64,000 bases of DNA from Enchytraeus crypticus (GCA_905160935.1 CAJHZI010000802.1:478060-542059), one strand, 5' to 3'. Positions 1-11,547 are shown, numbered from the stretch's first letter. The notes: generated by a model from the letters alone, not told the origin. Numbers and translations: made by a program.

Positions 1-1400
1 CACAATTATTTAGAATTTTCCGTGATTTCACTTCCGGTTATTATTCTCATTAATATAATAACAGTTTATTCTTTCTCAATAAAATAAATAGAACTTCAAT
101 CTGCTAAATATTTTTGAATTGCTGAAACTTTGAACATTTCATAGGAAGATGCTTTGAGGTTGGCTAAAGACCGTAAAGAATGGAGGAATATTGCCGCCCT
201 ATGTTCTCTTCAGAACGCAAGGTACTGATGATGATGATGATGATGATGTTGGTGATGATGATGATGATAATGATGATGATGATGAAGAAGATGATGATGA
301 TGAAGAAGATGATGATGATGATAGTGATGATGGTGGTGGTGATGGTGATGATGATGATGATGATGATGAAAAGGATGATGAGGATGATGATGATGATGAT
401 GATGATAATGACGATAATAATATTGATGATGATGATGATGATGGTGCTGATGATAATCTTAATGATGATGATGATGACGACGATGATGATGATAATGGTG
501 ATGATGGTGATGGTGGTGATGGTGATGGTGATGATGATGATGGTGATGATGGTGATGGTGATGATGATGATGATGATGATGGAATAAGATAATCTCTATT
601 GTGTAAATAATCTCTATTTCCTAACAGTTGTTTATTCTTGTAAAGCATAACTGGAAGACAACTGATATTACTATTTAATATGGTGAAACTCTTAATATCC
701 AAATATAATGTAAACATGCATTGCGCAGTGATTTCTGAATTCTTAATGCTTTACTTGGTTCCAATGTATAGGCCTATGTACATATTAATCAAGATATTAA
801 ATGCGAATTAGACATGTCTGTATTATTTTTAGCTCTTTGGTATATTGTGCAGCCTGTTATTTTACATATTGTTCTGGTATTTTTGTCTCCTGTTACGTTA
901 GATATATTTAATACGTGTAGCGTATTCAGCTTCTGTATTTTCACGAGCCTGTGCGCCTTTATTGCGAATATCGATAATTTTTCTAAATGATAAAATTCTG
1001 GCTCCAATTATAGAGTACTATTGACTAGTGTTTACTTATTTGTATATGATGTATGTACTTGATATATGTAATTCTGCTGTATTTGTTTACTATGTGAGCG
1101 TATAGAAATATACATTATATCTATTCGTGATCTGTGAATGGTCAGTTGCACAAGCATGCTTGGGGAGTTGAGAGCGGAATGTCGTGGAGAAAACTGGAAA
1201 CTGCAAAAGGATAGTAAAAAAGCTCTTAGTTGAAGGTGGAAAGGCGATAGATGATGTGAATCTATATCGTAAAGACGGATAAATCTTATCTACTTGCAGA
1301 AAAGTCTATGGAGTAATAACCTACAGAGGTTTAGGAAGTCCTTTAGAGAAAGGAAGGAATGGTTACGTGAGGATATTAGTGTAGTGTAATTGAATTTGTA
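1..1400 (+). repeat. Duplicated block A1 (paralogue of 16400-17540)
   Basis: Aligns collinearly with 16400-17540, for example gaaactttgaacatttcata, gaatggaggaat.ttgccgcc and gagcggaatgtcg. Both contain a short frame reading ALRLAKDRKEWRNIAALCSL, which resembles the C-terminal tail of a LINE endonuclease-reverse transcriptase. That identification is tentative. The main difference is a 360-bp TGA-type array present here only. Confidence 0.85.
225..583 (+). repeat. Imperfect (TGA)n microsatellite
   Basis: About 360 bp of TGA/GAT triplets with GGT, GAA, AAT and GAC variants. It begins exactly at the TGA that follows the CSLQNAR-coding segment. The paralogous position (16611-16630) carries only ctgatgacaatgttgatg. 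Reading frames through the array (poly-Asp, poly-Met, poly-Ser) are not genes. Confidence 0.95.
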
Positions 1401-2195
1401 AAAATAATTATTAAATATTTATATTTTTGAAGAAACAGATGATCGCACAATCTAATGTTTCAAATTCAAACTGAAACTGGGTTTGCGCGTGCATAGCAAA
1501 GTGTGTCAGAGTATAAATACTATCATAGATGACCTAATCCTTAAAATTGAATTAGTATCTTTCCATTGCCATAGTACTGATAGTTTTTAGTTTTTAACTA
1601 CATGTATCTAGGGCGTTCCCTAATGTTGAATGTCTAGATTAGTATGCTAGAGTTGTTTTCGTTGTGTATACATTGCTGATGTTGTTTCTTTGTGGTAAAA
1701 TTTACATTGAAATAATCGTTTATATATTGTACACTGCGTAGATTCTAATGTATGCTGGAATTGTGATCGTTTAGTTTGAGTAAATCGCGTAGCCAATATT
1801 TTAACGTACATTTATTTTCTTTATTCAATTAGGGAAATATTTTATTATTAATTAGAAAACCGGTACATCGTTGAAGAATCTCATAATGAATAATGGATTA
1901 TTTTGCTTTCTTGAATTTTTCTATATACATGTATATTAGTAAACACTGTGGTGATCTATTAATTGGCTGCAACTTGTAATCTAGTTTCGAACACAAGAGA
2001 AATTTAATTTAGAGTGCATTCTATTCTCTTTCATGAAAATTGTAATTTTTTCTATATGAAAAGAATGACGAAATAAATTAAATTCCACACAAAATCAATG
2101 CAGGGGAATTTAATTAATCTCTCCCACCCATTGGTAACGCCCTCGTTGTTAGTCTGAATATATTAATTGCATAATACTGTATAAACTGTATCATC
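1400..2195. other. No gene recognised
   Basis: AT-rich unique-looking sequence that lies in a block-A-only insertion (about 1400-3640) relative to block B. The segment 1873-2032 is repeated directly at 2355-2512. Confidence 0.6.
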
Positions 2196-2283
2196 GTTTG
2201 TACTCTTCATACTACAATATCAGAGAATCTCGTCTATCTGTATTCAGTCCGAAATTGTTTGGGCGATATTGTTCATTTAGCTC

Positions 2284-2346
<63 letters not shown>

Positions 2347-2512
2347 TAGCTCCTGAAGAATCTCATAATGAATAATGAATTATTTTGCTTTCTTGAATTT
2401 TTCTATATACATGTATATTTGTAAACACTGTGACCTATTAATTGGCTGCAACTTATAATCTAGTTTCGAACACAAGAGAAACTTAATTTGGAGTGCATTC
2501 TATTCTCTTAAA

Positions 2513-2554
<42 letters not shown>

Positions 2555-2637
2555 TTTAGCTCCTGATATATATATATATATATATATATATAGATATATA
2601 TATATATGTATATATATTAATATATATATATCTATAT

Positions 2638-2705
<68 letters not shown>

Positions 2706-2793
2706 GATCTGAATGAACAATATCGCCCAAACAATTTCGGACTGAATACAGATAGACGAGATTCTCTGATATTGTAGTATGAAGAGTACAAAC

Positions 2794-2794
<1 letters not shown>
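2195..2794. repeat. Inverted duplication with (TA)n core and internal direct repeat
   Basis: Arms 2195-2290 and 2700-2794 are near-perfect reverse complements (left begins cgtttgtactcttcatacta, right ends with its complement). Between them lie TA arrays (2287-2342, 2518-2551, 2567-2702) and a second copy of 1873-2032. Confidence 0.9.
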
Positions 2795-2879
<85 letters not shown>

Positions 2880-2927
2880 ATAAAGGTTTAACATCCTCTT
2901 CCTCATCCAGGGATGATGTCAGGGACG

Positions 2928-2983
<56 letters not shown>

Positions 2984-2996
2984 ATACATGTATATA
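2795..2996. repeat. (TA)n arrays flanking a short retroposon tail
   Basis: TA runs at 2795-2875 and 2929-2996 surround an AATAATAA-tailed repeat at about 2876-2930 (ggtttaaca, then catccagggatgatgtcagg). The same repeat occurs at 41385-41440. Confidence 0.85.
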
Positions 2997-3206
2997 TGAT
3001 TTTTGTAAGTCACTAAAATTGTTCTCTCTATCTCCCATTCTCTCTCTCTCTTTCTTTTTCTTTCTCTCTCTCTCTCATTCTACTTTTTAGTATGTCATAT
3101 TTCAGTTTGCTTCATATTTCTTTTATTCATTTCTTGTTTTAGCATAGATGTTTAATTTATTTTATATCATAGTTTGTTTTAGTATTTTTGTTATACACTC
3201 TGTATG
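2997..3206. other. Pyrimidine-rich stretch, no gene
   Basis: TC-rich simple sequence at 3028-3084 followed by AT-rich DNA. Nothing else is recognised. Confidence 0.6.
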
Positions 3207-3300
3207 CAGACTTGACTTATGAGATTTGGAGTAGACGATGTGACGACGTCGAGTGCTAAAGCAGTTATAAATCAGAAAGGAGAATACCGAGATCTATAGT
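3206..3300 (+). pseudogene. Remnant of a TRIM exon 1 start
   Basis: Gapped similarity to the leader and first codons of TRIM copy 1. Shared landmarks are gacttgactt.tga.atttg before the start and aaaggaga....gatc after it. The ATG equivalent is degraded and no RING follows. The next TRIM-like sequence is the B-box 2 scrap at 4.2 kb, so the intervening part is lost. Confidence 0.5.
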
Positions 3301-3640
3301 TACCATGTACTGTTTGTCTATTAAGTAATCTCATAAAACCTTAACAGCTTCCGTGCTTCGCTCTCTCGTCAGGATTATTGAGATAGGCCTACACATGCTA
3401 AACTCTCAAAGGTTAGCCTCAATGGCCCGCATGCCTGAATCGATTCAATGTCATGCCCGCTGCGTGAGCAAGCACTGCCTGCCACAGGATGATGTCCATG
3501 TGGCACCATAAGCTTATAGCCAGACTGTCTCTTCAAAAGGGGCATCTATTTAATTCAAACCACTACACTTTACAAAATGAAACAACAATAGAAAATAAAC
3601 TGTAACACATAACAATGGTTTGAGGTTTCTTGAGGAGTCC
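3300..3640. other. No gene recognised
   Basis: Mixed-composition DNA between the TRIM start remnant and the collinear block A2. No open frame or repeat identity is recognised. Confidence 0.5.
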
Positions 3641-4189
3641 TAAAGCCATCGAGCCGGATACCAAAAGTTTAGCGTTTACATCATGCAATATGAATATTTG
3701 AGAAATAAATTTACTTAAGTACAAACAAAATTTAAACAGAATTTATCGTGAAAAATATCATTGATAAAATCAGTAAATTATATATTAATTATATTAAGTT
3801 AGTCCCAATTAAAAGCCATCAATAGAAGGAGTTTAAAAGCTTAAAAATGCCACAGGCTATGTAGCCACTTTGGCGTCAGTTTCCTTTTTGAATAGCGTAA
3901 AAATGACGTTGATAGCACTGGATCTGAACCCTGTACATACCTATGCGCTGCAGAACAACATGTCAACTAGCTACCATGCTTGAGCACTGAGTTCAGATCA
4001 TCAGATGTGATCTCTTTGGAAAAACTGGAAGAGATCTTATAGAGAATTCTTAATGTGTGAAAGGAAGGCATACTTATAGACTCTCATGTGTTCATTATTT
4101 TGTGCCAAACCAAGCATCACGAAATATGTTAGTGTGCCAGGACACCTTTAATTCAGACAGAGAATCTTGTCTAGCCTATAGTTAGGCCT

Positions 4190-4312
4190 ACTGTTGTAAA
4201 TATGACGACAAGGAATTAGAGTTGTACTGTTGTGACTGCAGAGAGTTGATTTGTGCTCTGTGTCATGTCCATGATCACAACAAACAGGACGGTACTTAGC
4301 TACATCATGTGG
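4190..4312 (+). pseudogene. TRIM B-box 2 fragment (block A)
   Basis: Reads [31 protein letters not shown] in the + frame, matching B-box 2 of the two TRIM loci. It has no flanking RING or coiled coil. The same truncated piece, with the same upstream junction (gacagagaatcttgtct), recurs at 18.1 kb. Truncation therefore preceded the block duplication. Confidence 0.85.
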
Positions 4313-4440
4313 AATATGTTGCCGGACTTCTGAATGCCTTTGCCAATGAAACAGGTCTCAATTAAGGCTCCCAGTAATAAACATAAAATATCATTTATTT
4401 ATCTTTATTGGAATTTTAGAAATTGGCTACTACTAGTATC

Positions 4441-4573
4441 AATCAATCAATAAGAATTTAACGTCCGGTTCCTCGCCATAAGGCAATGTCAGGGACGTCA
4501 CTTGCAGACACTACACAAGTGGATGCCAAAGCACCACACGATGACGACTGAGTACACAGTGACCACAAGAGAA
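4441..4573 (-). mobile_element. CAAT-tailed SINE-like repeat
   Basis: On the minus strand it ends gaggaaccggacgttaaatt followed by (ATTG)n. It carries the shared body piece cgtcatcgtgtggtgctttg. Related copies are at 13020-13110, 31845-31925, 45935-46060, 50712-50760 and 51757-51905. No clear pol III boxes were found, so the origin is uncertain. Confidence 0.75.
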
Positions 4574-4977
4574 AGCGAGATCAAAACAGTGCAAGTCCAA
4601 GATCCATGGCAAGCGGGTCATAATATGTGCAAAGTCACAACTTTCGTCACTATACATGTAGATACTCACAGAGAAAAGAAGTTGATAAGTTAATTCCTCA
4701 AAAAATTCAACAGTAGAAATTATATACAAAGATTCATCTTACATGTAACCACTTCGAATCAGCTTTACACCTTACACCTTAAGTGATGGGATTTGGTCGA
4801 TTTGAAGGGACAGTAGATCGAAATTTAGGTCGACCCCACTCCAAACAACCAGCCAAATCGAACCCTGATATGCATAGTTTTGTACTCTGACCATGGTTGT
4901 TGTTGTTGTTGTTGTTGTTGTTGTGGTTGTTATTGTTGTTGTTGTTGTTTAATGTTTTTCACTGTGACGATGATTAT

Positions 4978-5660
4978 GCCGGACATTTAGGAAAGCCCTT
5001 GCAGAATGTTTGCAAATTCCCATAGTTAGGGATTACTCTGTCAATAAGCAACAACTTTTAATCAACAGCGGTGTCGCGTTTGCTTTCGTTTCATTTAAAA
5101 GCTTTAATTTGTAGTTTTATTTAACTTGTGTATGCTTTGCAAGGCAGGTTTGTCTTCCACTTTCATGATATTTTGCGCATTTTAAATGGTTAATACAGAT
5201 TGTATTCATTGGTTAACGCGGTGATCTTTATAGACTTATAAAAAGGCTCTTTTTATTATTCTAAGCAGAAAATGACAAATAATTCTTATGCCGGAAATGG
5301 TAGTAACCAAATGCCACTAAATTATGGTTCTGCTCTCATCTTTGTTCTACTCGGATCTAACATCGTTTGGACGTGCTGTGATCAATAAAATGGCAAGCGG
5401 GCAAATGTCGGTCAAAAAGACCCATAGATCACTATTGGTCAATGGTAGATGTGACGACACCCTCTAAAACCTAGTTGACACACTGCAGATTCCTGAAGAT
5501 ACCCTATAAAGTCTTCTTGTCACCCTACTGACACTCTGTAGAAAGTTAAAAAGTTTAAATTTGTCGTATACATATAGGAAATAAAGATGTCTTCGGCCAA
5601 GCATTCATTAAAGTAAAAATTTATTCGAACTTAAGAAGGAGTGCATATTCATATTTTTAT
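4978..5660 (+). repeat. Duplicated blocks A3/A4, including hAT empty site
   Basis: 4978-5220 matches 19165-19395, and 5265-5660 matches 19990-20066 joined to 21499-22120. The octamer tgctctca at 5331-5338 is the uninterrupted form of the site occupied by the 1.43-kb insertion in block B. At 5455-5545 about two units of the 41-bp repeat are present, against about ten in block B. Confidence 0.88.
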
Positions 5661-6180
5661 GCTAAAGAAAACATTGGATTTGTTGGAGATCTGCGTAGTC
5701 TCTTGTATAGTATCATATTGTTAGTTCCGGAGTAATCCTTTATGAAACGGTGAAGTCATAGTATAAGTATGAGTAAGAAGAGAGAAAGAAAGAGAGAGAA
5801 AGAAAGAGAGAGAGAGAGAGAAGGGTCCGTTCCATAGTGGAAAACTGATAGATGCCATGAAGACCGCAGTACTGTAAGCGTTTGCAACGGTCCCCCTTAT
5901 TGATATTTTCTTCATCTAAAACGGCTATCAAAACAAAAAATATAAAACGGTAGCATAACCTTCCTATCTTGCTTAAAATGAAAAATATAAACTTTTTTTG
6001 CACAAACTTCTCTAAGATATCGAAAACATTAAAAATGAAACTCTCTAAATCATTAACGTAATAAACTCTTAAGTGATTTTCAAGATTCTGATGTTAACGC
6101 AATTGTTATATTCCCATAAAAAGGTATAACTGAAAAAATAAAAATAGAGCACTTAAAAATTTTAAAAATTGACAACATTG
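5660..6180. other. No gene recognised
   Basis: AT-rich DNA with a (GA)n tract at 5777-5822. No recognisable coding or repeat family. Confidence 0.6.
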
Positions 6181-6184
6181 CAAA

Positions 6185-6475
6185 GGCAGAAATTCTTGAA
6201 GGAGTCGGTACAGATAGATAGTTATTAACTGTGAAAAGAAAAAGAAAGAAAAACTGGATAGGACATATTATAAGGGGGTGGTTTTCTGGAGGATGTAGTA
6301 GAAGGAAGAATGCAAGGGAAAAGAGTTAGAGGAAGACCAAGAGGTGTGATTTTGGATGATTTGATAACAAATTTGTATATAGGGATGAAAAGGAAGGCTG
6401 AGGATAGAATAGGTTGTAAGAGTTAGGCTATATGCCAGGGACCTGCCGTTAGGCAGTGCACTATGTAGAAGAAGC
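6185..6475 (+). mobile_element. LINE 3' end remnant
   Basis: Broken frames read VGTDR, then NWIGHIIRG, VVEGRMQGKRVRGRPRGVIL, DDLITNLYIGMKRKAEDR and a degraded terminal CQGPAVRQCT. This is the conserved C-terminus of the LINE also seen at 19.5, 26.6, 32.8 and 51.0 kb. Numerous frameshifts. Confidence 0.8.
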
Positions 6476-8180
6476 TTGCCATTAAACGCTGAATTCTCTT
6501 TGAAGGACAAACATTTTATTTGAAGTATAAGGATTTGATATCCATATGTATTATAGTAATGTGAAGCAGTATCAGTATCACATTTTAAATATCTGACATA
6601 GGGCTTAGTAATCTAATGGTTGTTCTGCATCAGGGAAATTCATTCGAGACTGCAAATTGAAAGCTAGAAAAAAAAATTGTAAATGGTTTTAATATCAATG
6701 TATTAATGGCTTGGCCATGCTAAAACTTCCATTATGCAAAATTGTAAACACAGATTCAAGTCACAATGCAATAAATATTATTATTGAACTTTAGGCTCAC
6801 GAGTTTTACCTCACTTTAACACCAGACAAAATCATTAGTACGCATTCAACTATAGATAACTCTAGGTGGAAGCTTAGAGTAAATATAGGTAGAGACAAGA
6901 TCCTATAGGCTACTAAACGTCCTTTTGGCTGCCAAGCCGTTCGGCTATTATTGTTTTGAACCATTCTCCAGTTTCGAAAAATGTGAATATTAAATATTAG
7001 TAGCAATAAACTATATTCTACTTAATTAAGACTATGTATGTGTAATAAATATATTTCTTAAACAAAATTTCGTTATATTATGGTTGGAACTTAATTAGTG
7101 AATACAATTTTTTCAAATAAATATTTTAAAGCATGATTCAATAACTTCCATTAATTCTGACTGTCATATTCGCGCCTAATATGCAAATTGCAGGTCATGA
7201 AGCAAGTAATTGTCGACAGTGTCCCATCGCGATTTTTTCAATATTAGGCCTAAAATGTTTAGTTCGAGCAAGAATGCTCACGTTGACGGTTTCGAATAGG
7301 ATTAGGGTTTGAATGAAGATTACTCTTCCGGTTAAGACTAAGAAACACTTGAGGCTTACGATTATTTCAAATAATATACTGTTATGGAAAATTAGGTCGT
7401 TATTTAATCTTTATATAACGGTTTTTACATGTGGGCGGTACCAGCCTAGAAACAAACAAGACCTCAAAATCGTCCATAGATATAAATTAATTAAAATCAG
7501 ACTTTATGCCACAAATGTAAATATCTTTGCATATATGTAGAAATATTGAAGTTAGATATTTCAAAATTGCATTAATATAAGATACTGATTTTAATTAATG
7601 TCTTACTGAATTAAAATGTTATTGATTAAAATTTCTACTCATCGCACAGTAAAAACTACCAATAATGTTGGCTGCTATGGTTCCGTTGACCGTGCTACTT
7701 CGAAATTATTGCGCAATAATTTATCTGGTTTATTATTACTCAATGGGTGGACGCCTATTAACCCTTATCAGCACAGGCTAAAAGTCAATTAGAAATCAAT
7801 AACCATTGTCTCATCAGAACAGGAATGCGTCTAGTGTACAGAGTGGATATAGCTAATTAGCGTTAAAGTGGTCTAAACACGTTATTTTGCATGGACTGTG
7901 TCTATGTATAAATATATAAAAAACAAATCCATATAAGTATTTAAAAAATAATGATTTGTTCTCGTTCTCAGAGTAACATAGGCCTAGTCATGAATAGTTA
8001 ACTCAAGACTAAGTAAAATATATAACTTCCTCTGACTAGACAAGTGTTCTGCCAAGTGTTAAGCTCAAGGTACAAATTAATCCGCAATGTATGCTTTTCC
8101 TCTCTTTCAAAACACTCCTCGTAGATCAACAAATTAATCCCTTCATAGAAGACAATACCCTAACTGCAACTTATTTAGTC
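6475..8180. other. No gene recognised
   Basis: 1.7 kb of AT-rich DNA with short open frames only. None has a recognisable domain or splice context. Confidence 0.6.
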
Positions 8181-8181
8181 A

Positions 8182-8312
8182 CTGTAGTTTTAAAAATGTG
8201 GCTTTTTGGGAGGTTTCTCATTGCCTTTCTCAGTTCTTGCTTAATCGATTCTTATGACACTTGCAGCTAACTGTTCATCAATTCTTTATGGACCCAGTCA
8301 CAACACGGGATA
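8182..8312. repeat. Dispersed repeat (family of 16.1 and 29.6 kb)
   Basis: Shares cagttcttgctt..tcg, then cctatgacac and the end gacacagcacgg with 16080-16185 and, more weakly, 29760-29845 and 49220-49312. Orientation and origin are unresolved. Confidence 0.55.
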
Positions 8313-8331
8313 AAGGAACACTAATTATAAT

Positions 8332-8336
<5 letters not shown>

Positions 8337-8382
<46 letters not shown>
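8337..8382. repeat. (TA)n microsatellite
   Basis: Perfect TA run of about 45 bp. Confidence 0.95.
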
Positions 8383-8384
<2 letters not shown>

Positions 8385-8727
8385 AACAGTCATTTTAATT
8401 GTAAATTTTAAACTTTTTTAGAATTAGTCTTTAATTTCATTATCGACGTCGAAAAGGAGTTTCTAGAAAAATACATTAGAAGGTAAGCTATTTTCAATTA
8501 ATTTAGTTGTGCCAATAAGTTGAATTATTTATTAAGTATTTTTAAGGAAACATTTGCTAACATAATACTCTATGCGTCTTTTCTTCCGTCTAAGCACTAT
8601 GTACTTTTTAATATAAAAGTTTCTTCAGCTCTGCTGAGACATCTTGAGAGGATTCCACGTTTCTATGAATTGAACATACATGTAGCTCTTGAATATCACT
8701 GCAGTATGGGTTCTCATAAAATTGTGC

Positions 8728-8960
8728 ATACCCTGTAGATTAAACTGTAGTATAATGTTTTCTTTATTATATCCTCATAGAAATATCTACTCTATTAAAG
8801 TTATTATTTGCCCTGTAGATTAAAGTGTAGTGTAATGTTACCTGTGTAATATTCACATAGAATTGTCTGCTCTCTTGAAGTTACACATACCCTGTAGATT
8901 AAAGTGAAGTGTGATGTTACCTGTATAATATACTATACGCAGAGAATTGCGGGCTCACTG
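8728..8960. repeat. Tandem repeat, about 80 bp, 3 copies
   Basis: Units begin with the shared piece accctgtagattaaa.tgta at about 8729, 8811 and 8888. They share a core word (cctgtagatt) with the 41-bp array at 21.6-22.0 kb. Confidence 0.7.
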
Positions 8961-9000
8961 CAGGCTACAGTGTAGACTGAGTGGTACTATGGTAATTTAA

Positions 9001-9215
9001 TGTTTAATGTTTAATATAGTATATCATGCTAAGGCATCTCTATACTTTACAACAGTTACAGTAAAACAAGCAATATACAATAAAATGCACACAGTAAAAA
9101 TCACTAAAATATCAAATAACGATCATAAGTAACGTAACGTATAAAATTAAGTCAGATTGCAACATTCAAGCCACGCAACGTAAGGTGGCTTAAATATTGC
9201 AATCTATAAGGTAAG
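9001..9215 (-). mobile_element. LINE 3' UTR copy (same family as 55.1 kb)
   Basis: About 90% identical by eye to 55066-55270. There the same sequence directly follows the stop of a LINE reverse-transcriptase C-terminus on the minus strand. It includes a hairpin with arms around agattgcaa.at(t)caagcc. Here only the 3' UTR survives (5' truncation). Confidence 0.8.
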
Positions 9216-9298
9216 TATATATGGTAAGCGTACTATTCATGACAGGCAATTACAAACACTTTGACCGTAATTTGCATTAAAAAGCTAAAAAAAAGCTA

Positions 9299-9417
9299 AG
9301 GTTAACGTCAGTTTCCTTACTCGAAAGCGATATCAGTGACGGGCGAGCCCAGGATTTGAACCCGCATCTACTGATCCGCGGTCGAGTATCTTACCGACTT
9401 CGCCACTGGCTCTAGCC
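9299..9417 (-). mobile_element. tRNA-derived SINE, main family
   Basis: On the minus strand it shows A box tggcgaagtcgg, B box ggttcaaatcc and the shared 3' motif gaaactgacgttaac. The 5' end is followed by the palindrome at 9410-9457. Confidence 0.9.
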
Positions 9418-9457
9418 ACTTCGCCACTGGCTGAAGCCAGTGGCGAAGTGGCTAGAG
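9410..9457. repeat. Perfect palindrome, 23-bp arms, 2-nt centre
   Basis: Arms 9410-9432 and 9435-9457 are exact reverse complements around ga. The arms are SINE 5' sequence (gccacttcgccactggct), so the palindrome is an inverted copy of the SINE head. Confidence 0.95.
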
Positions 9458-9920
9458 TCATTATAGTGACTATTGATAATAGTCATTATGTGACTATTGA
9501 AGCAATCCTGACCAATGATCTCGATTCTGAACCTGGATAGCATTCAGAACTTCAGGTTGGAAGTGTTACATTTTATTCGTCTGTCGTTAAAAAGAATATT
9601 ATTCCCTCTGCTGTCATAAAATTGTAAATTTGTGAAGACTTAATCTAGTAATGCCCAAAATGTTTCAGCACATTTTTCAAAGCTGTAAAATTGGTCTCAA
9701 ATAGTCCAATTAATGATTAAAAATAATTATTTTTTTATTTTTAACCTTGCAAATGGGGGCCTGTTCCCAAATGGGAACATTAGGCACATAAACAATCCAA
9801 AACATAAGCATCAGCTATGAAACTTTATAGCATGCAATTCATGCAATTATCGCTGTAAAGTGTCTGTTGAATTAAAAAAAATGTAAATTACTCAATTCTT
9901 ATCAGATAAAGTAAAAAGCT

Positions 9921-10037
9921 AAGGTTAACGTCAGCTTCCTCACTAGAAAGCGTTACCAGTGACGGGCGAGCCCAGGATTTGAACCCCGTACATACTGATC
10001 CGTGGTCGTGTTTCTTACCGACTTCGCCACTGGCTCC
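9921..10037 (-). mobile_element. tRNA-derived SINE, main family
   Basis: Minus strand: B box ggttcaaatcc, A-box region tggcgaagtcggtaag, and end gttaac. Inserted near the left end of the piggyBac-like element. Confidence 0.9.
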
Positions 10038-10059
10038 AGGGGTATTGTATACCTGGATC

Positions 10060-10690
10060 CAGATGCAGGTATACTAATCTAAGTGCTTGTACAGAGCCAG
10101 TTACGAGTTCGAAAAGTACGGTTGTTATTGGTATTCGCGCACGCAATTCAGATGTATCGGAAAGCGACACTTTTGCACTCCAGTCTGCCATTCGTGCCAA
10201 AGAGTCTGCATCTGGACTGCTTTCCTCTTGGAACTTGGTGATGCAGTACGCTGTCAGTACGGACTTCAATAATTGGTTTAGAGTACGTGCCCGTAGGTGC
10301 TTCAGCGGTTGTTCCTGCTTCGTTCAGCAGCACACCAACAACAGATCTTCTGCAGGAGATCTGATGGTGCTGCTCACCCACAGCGACATGAGCGCGTCAA
10401 GCAGCTACTGCCATAAAGTGGATATTGGTGAAGAAAAGTGACCGCCAACACTTCTTGTAACGGAAGATCAGTCAGTAGGCTGAGAGATATTTGTCGAGGA
10501 AGCCCACTCCACCTATATGGGAGTTTTGACTTCTGGCTGTGACATTTCAAAAGATGCCTTTCTTGCAGAGCTGAAATTTTTCGCTTTACCCAATGGTTCC
10601 ACATTTTCAGAGTTGGTCGCCACAGTAACGCACTGATCATCATGCCACTTGACTGCCATCACAGGCTTGTTACACTGGAAGCCAAAACGC
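10060..10690 (-). pseudogene. piggyBac transposase C-terminal remnant
   Basis: On the minus strand the broken frames read NKPVMAVKWHDDQCVTVATN, then ENVEPLGKAKNFSSA, HSHIGGVGFLDKYLSAY, FRYKKCWRSLFFTNIHFMAV and the terminal cysteine motif KQSRCRLFGTN...ECKS. These match the conserved C-terminal half of piggyBac/PGBD transposases (the HMGGVD.LD...Y block, the K.W.. block and the terminal zinc-binding region). At least two frameshifts and two in-frame stops make it inactive. The N-terminal half is not recognised. Frames at 12002-12328 on the same strand might be part of it, but I cannot show it. Confidence 0.85.
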
Positions 10691-10771
10691 TAAGGTTGCA
10701 CTTGAAGCCAAAAACCGATGATCTTGTAATGGAGAGATTCTAGGACCATACTAATACAAACGAGAGAGAGA

Positions 10772-11046
10772 TTGCGCAAGAATAATACAATAATACAATG
10801 ATACCATAATACAATAATACAATAATACAATAATACAATAATACAATAATACAATAATACAATAATACAATAATACAATAATACAATAATACAATAATAC
10901 AATAATACAATAATACAATAATACAATAATACAATAATACAATAATACAATAATACAATAATACAAATAATACAATAATACAATAATACAATAATACAAT
11001 AATACAATAATACAATGATACAATAATACAATGATACAGTAATACA
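10772..11046. repeat. (ACAATAAT)n octamer array
   Basis: About 34 copies of an 8-bp unit with few variants. Because 8 is not a multiple of 3, all frames cycle and stay open on the minus strand, giving long spurious YYCIIVLL frames. Confidence 0.95.
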
Positions 11047-11420
11047 TAATACAGTAGTGCAGTTGGGTGTATTATTGTATTATGGAGAGGGTATATAAGA
11101 TAGCGCTGCTCAGTAGTTAGGACGGTGTGCGAGACAGTGTGTGCGTTAGAGTTAACCGAGCCGTAGACTAATGGGAAAAGACAATACGGACTGTGAGCTG
11201 CTGTCGTCAACCAGGTAGACTATTAATATCCGTAGTAGTTAACATTTTATTGTTGTCGCCTTAGAACATTTTAGTAGCAATATTTCATAAAGCGAACCAC
11301 TTTAAGCGCAGTAGGGTGCGCAGTAATAGAACTGTCTTTGTCTTATTATCGGCTCTATAGCAATCGGTAACCGGTCTGTAACATTAGGCTGGTCTCTGAC
11401 TTCATCTAGAATAATAAAGT
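11047..11420. other. Unassigned GC-richer segment inside the piggyBac-like element
   Basis: Contains gagggtatataagatagcgc at 11087-11106, which resembles a TATA box, followed by gtgtgcgagacagtgtgtgc. It may be element promoter or a nested insertion. No gene is seen. Confidence 0.4.
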
Positions 11421-11422
11421 AG

Positions 11423-11547
11423 AAGGTTAAGGTTAACGGTAATCTTCCCACCCGAGGGACGAACTCAGTGACGGGCGAGCCCGGGATTTGAACCCCGCAC
11501 CTACTGATCCAGAGTCGGGTGTCCACCGGCTTCGCCGCTGGCTCCAG
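11423..11547 (-). mobile_element. tRNA-derived SINE, main family
   Basis: Minus strand: A/B boxes and 3' tail like the other copies (ggttcaaatcccgggctcgc). Confidence 0.9.

Larger units (their letters stand above)
3640..4975 (+). repeat. Duplicated block A2 (paralogue of 17570-18703)
   Basis: Collinear with block B, for example the shared ttatcgtgaaaaatatca and aatagaaggagtttaaaagc. Contains a tRNA-like SINE relic on the minus strand (about 3850-4000; B box ggttcagatcc), the B-box 2 fragment, and a CAAT-tailed repeat inserted at 4441-4573 that block B lacks. A (TTG)n tract (4890-4949) is shared but longer here. Confidence 0.85.

Noticed and set aside
180-230. EDALRLAKDRKEWRNIAALCSL segment as the last exon of a host gene
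   Set aside because: It occurs in both blocks and resembles LINE reverse-transcriptase tails more than a host protein; left as tentative LINE.
199-717. 172-codon serine-rich minus-strand frame and poly-Asp/poly-Met plus-strand frames
   Set aside because: Generated by the TGA microsatellite; the paralogous block lacks it entirely.
10690-11210. Minus-strand YYCIIVLL frames as membrane proteins
   Set aside because: Produced by the ACAATAAT octamer array.
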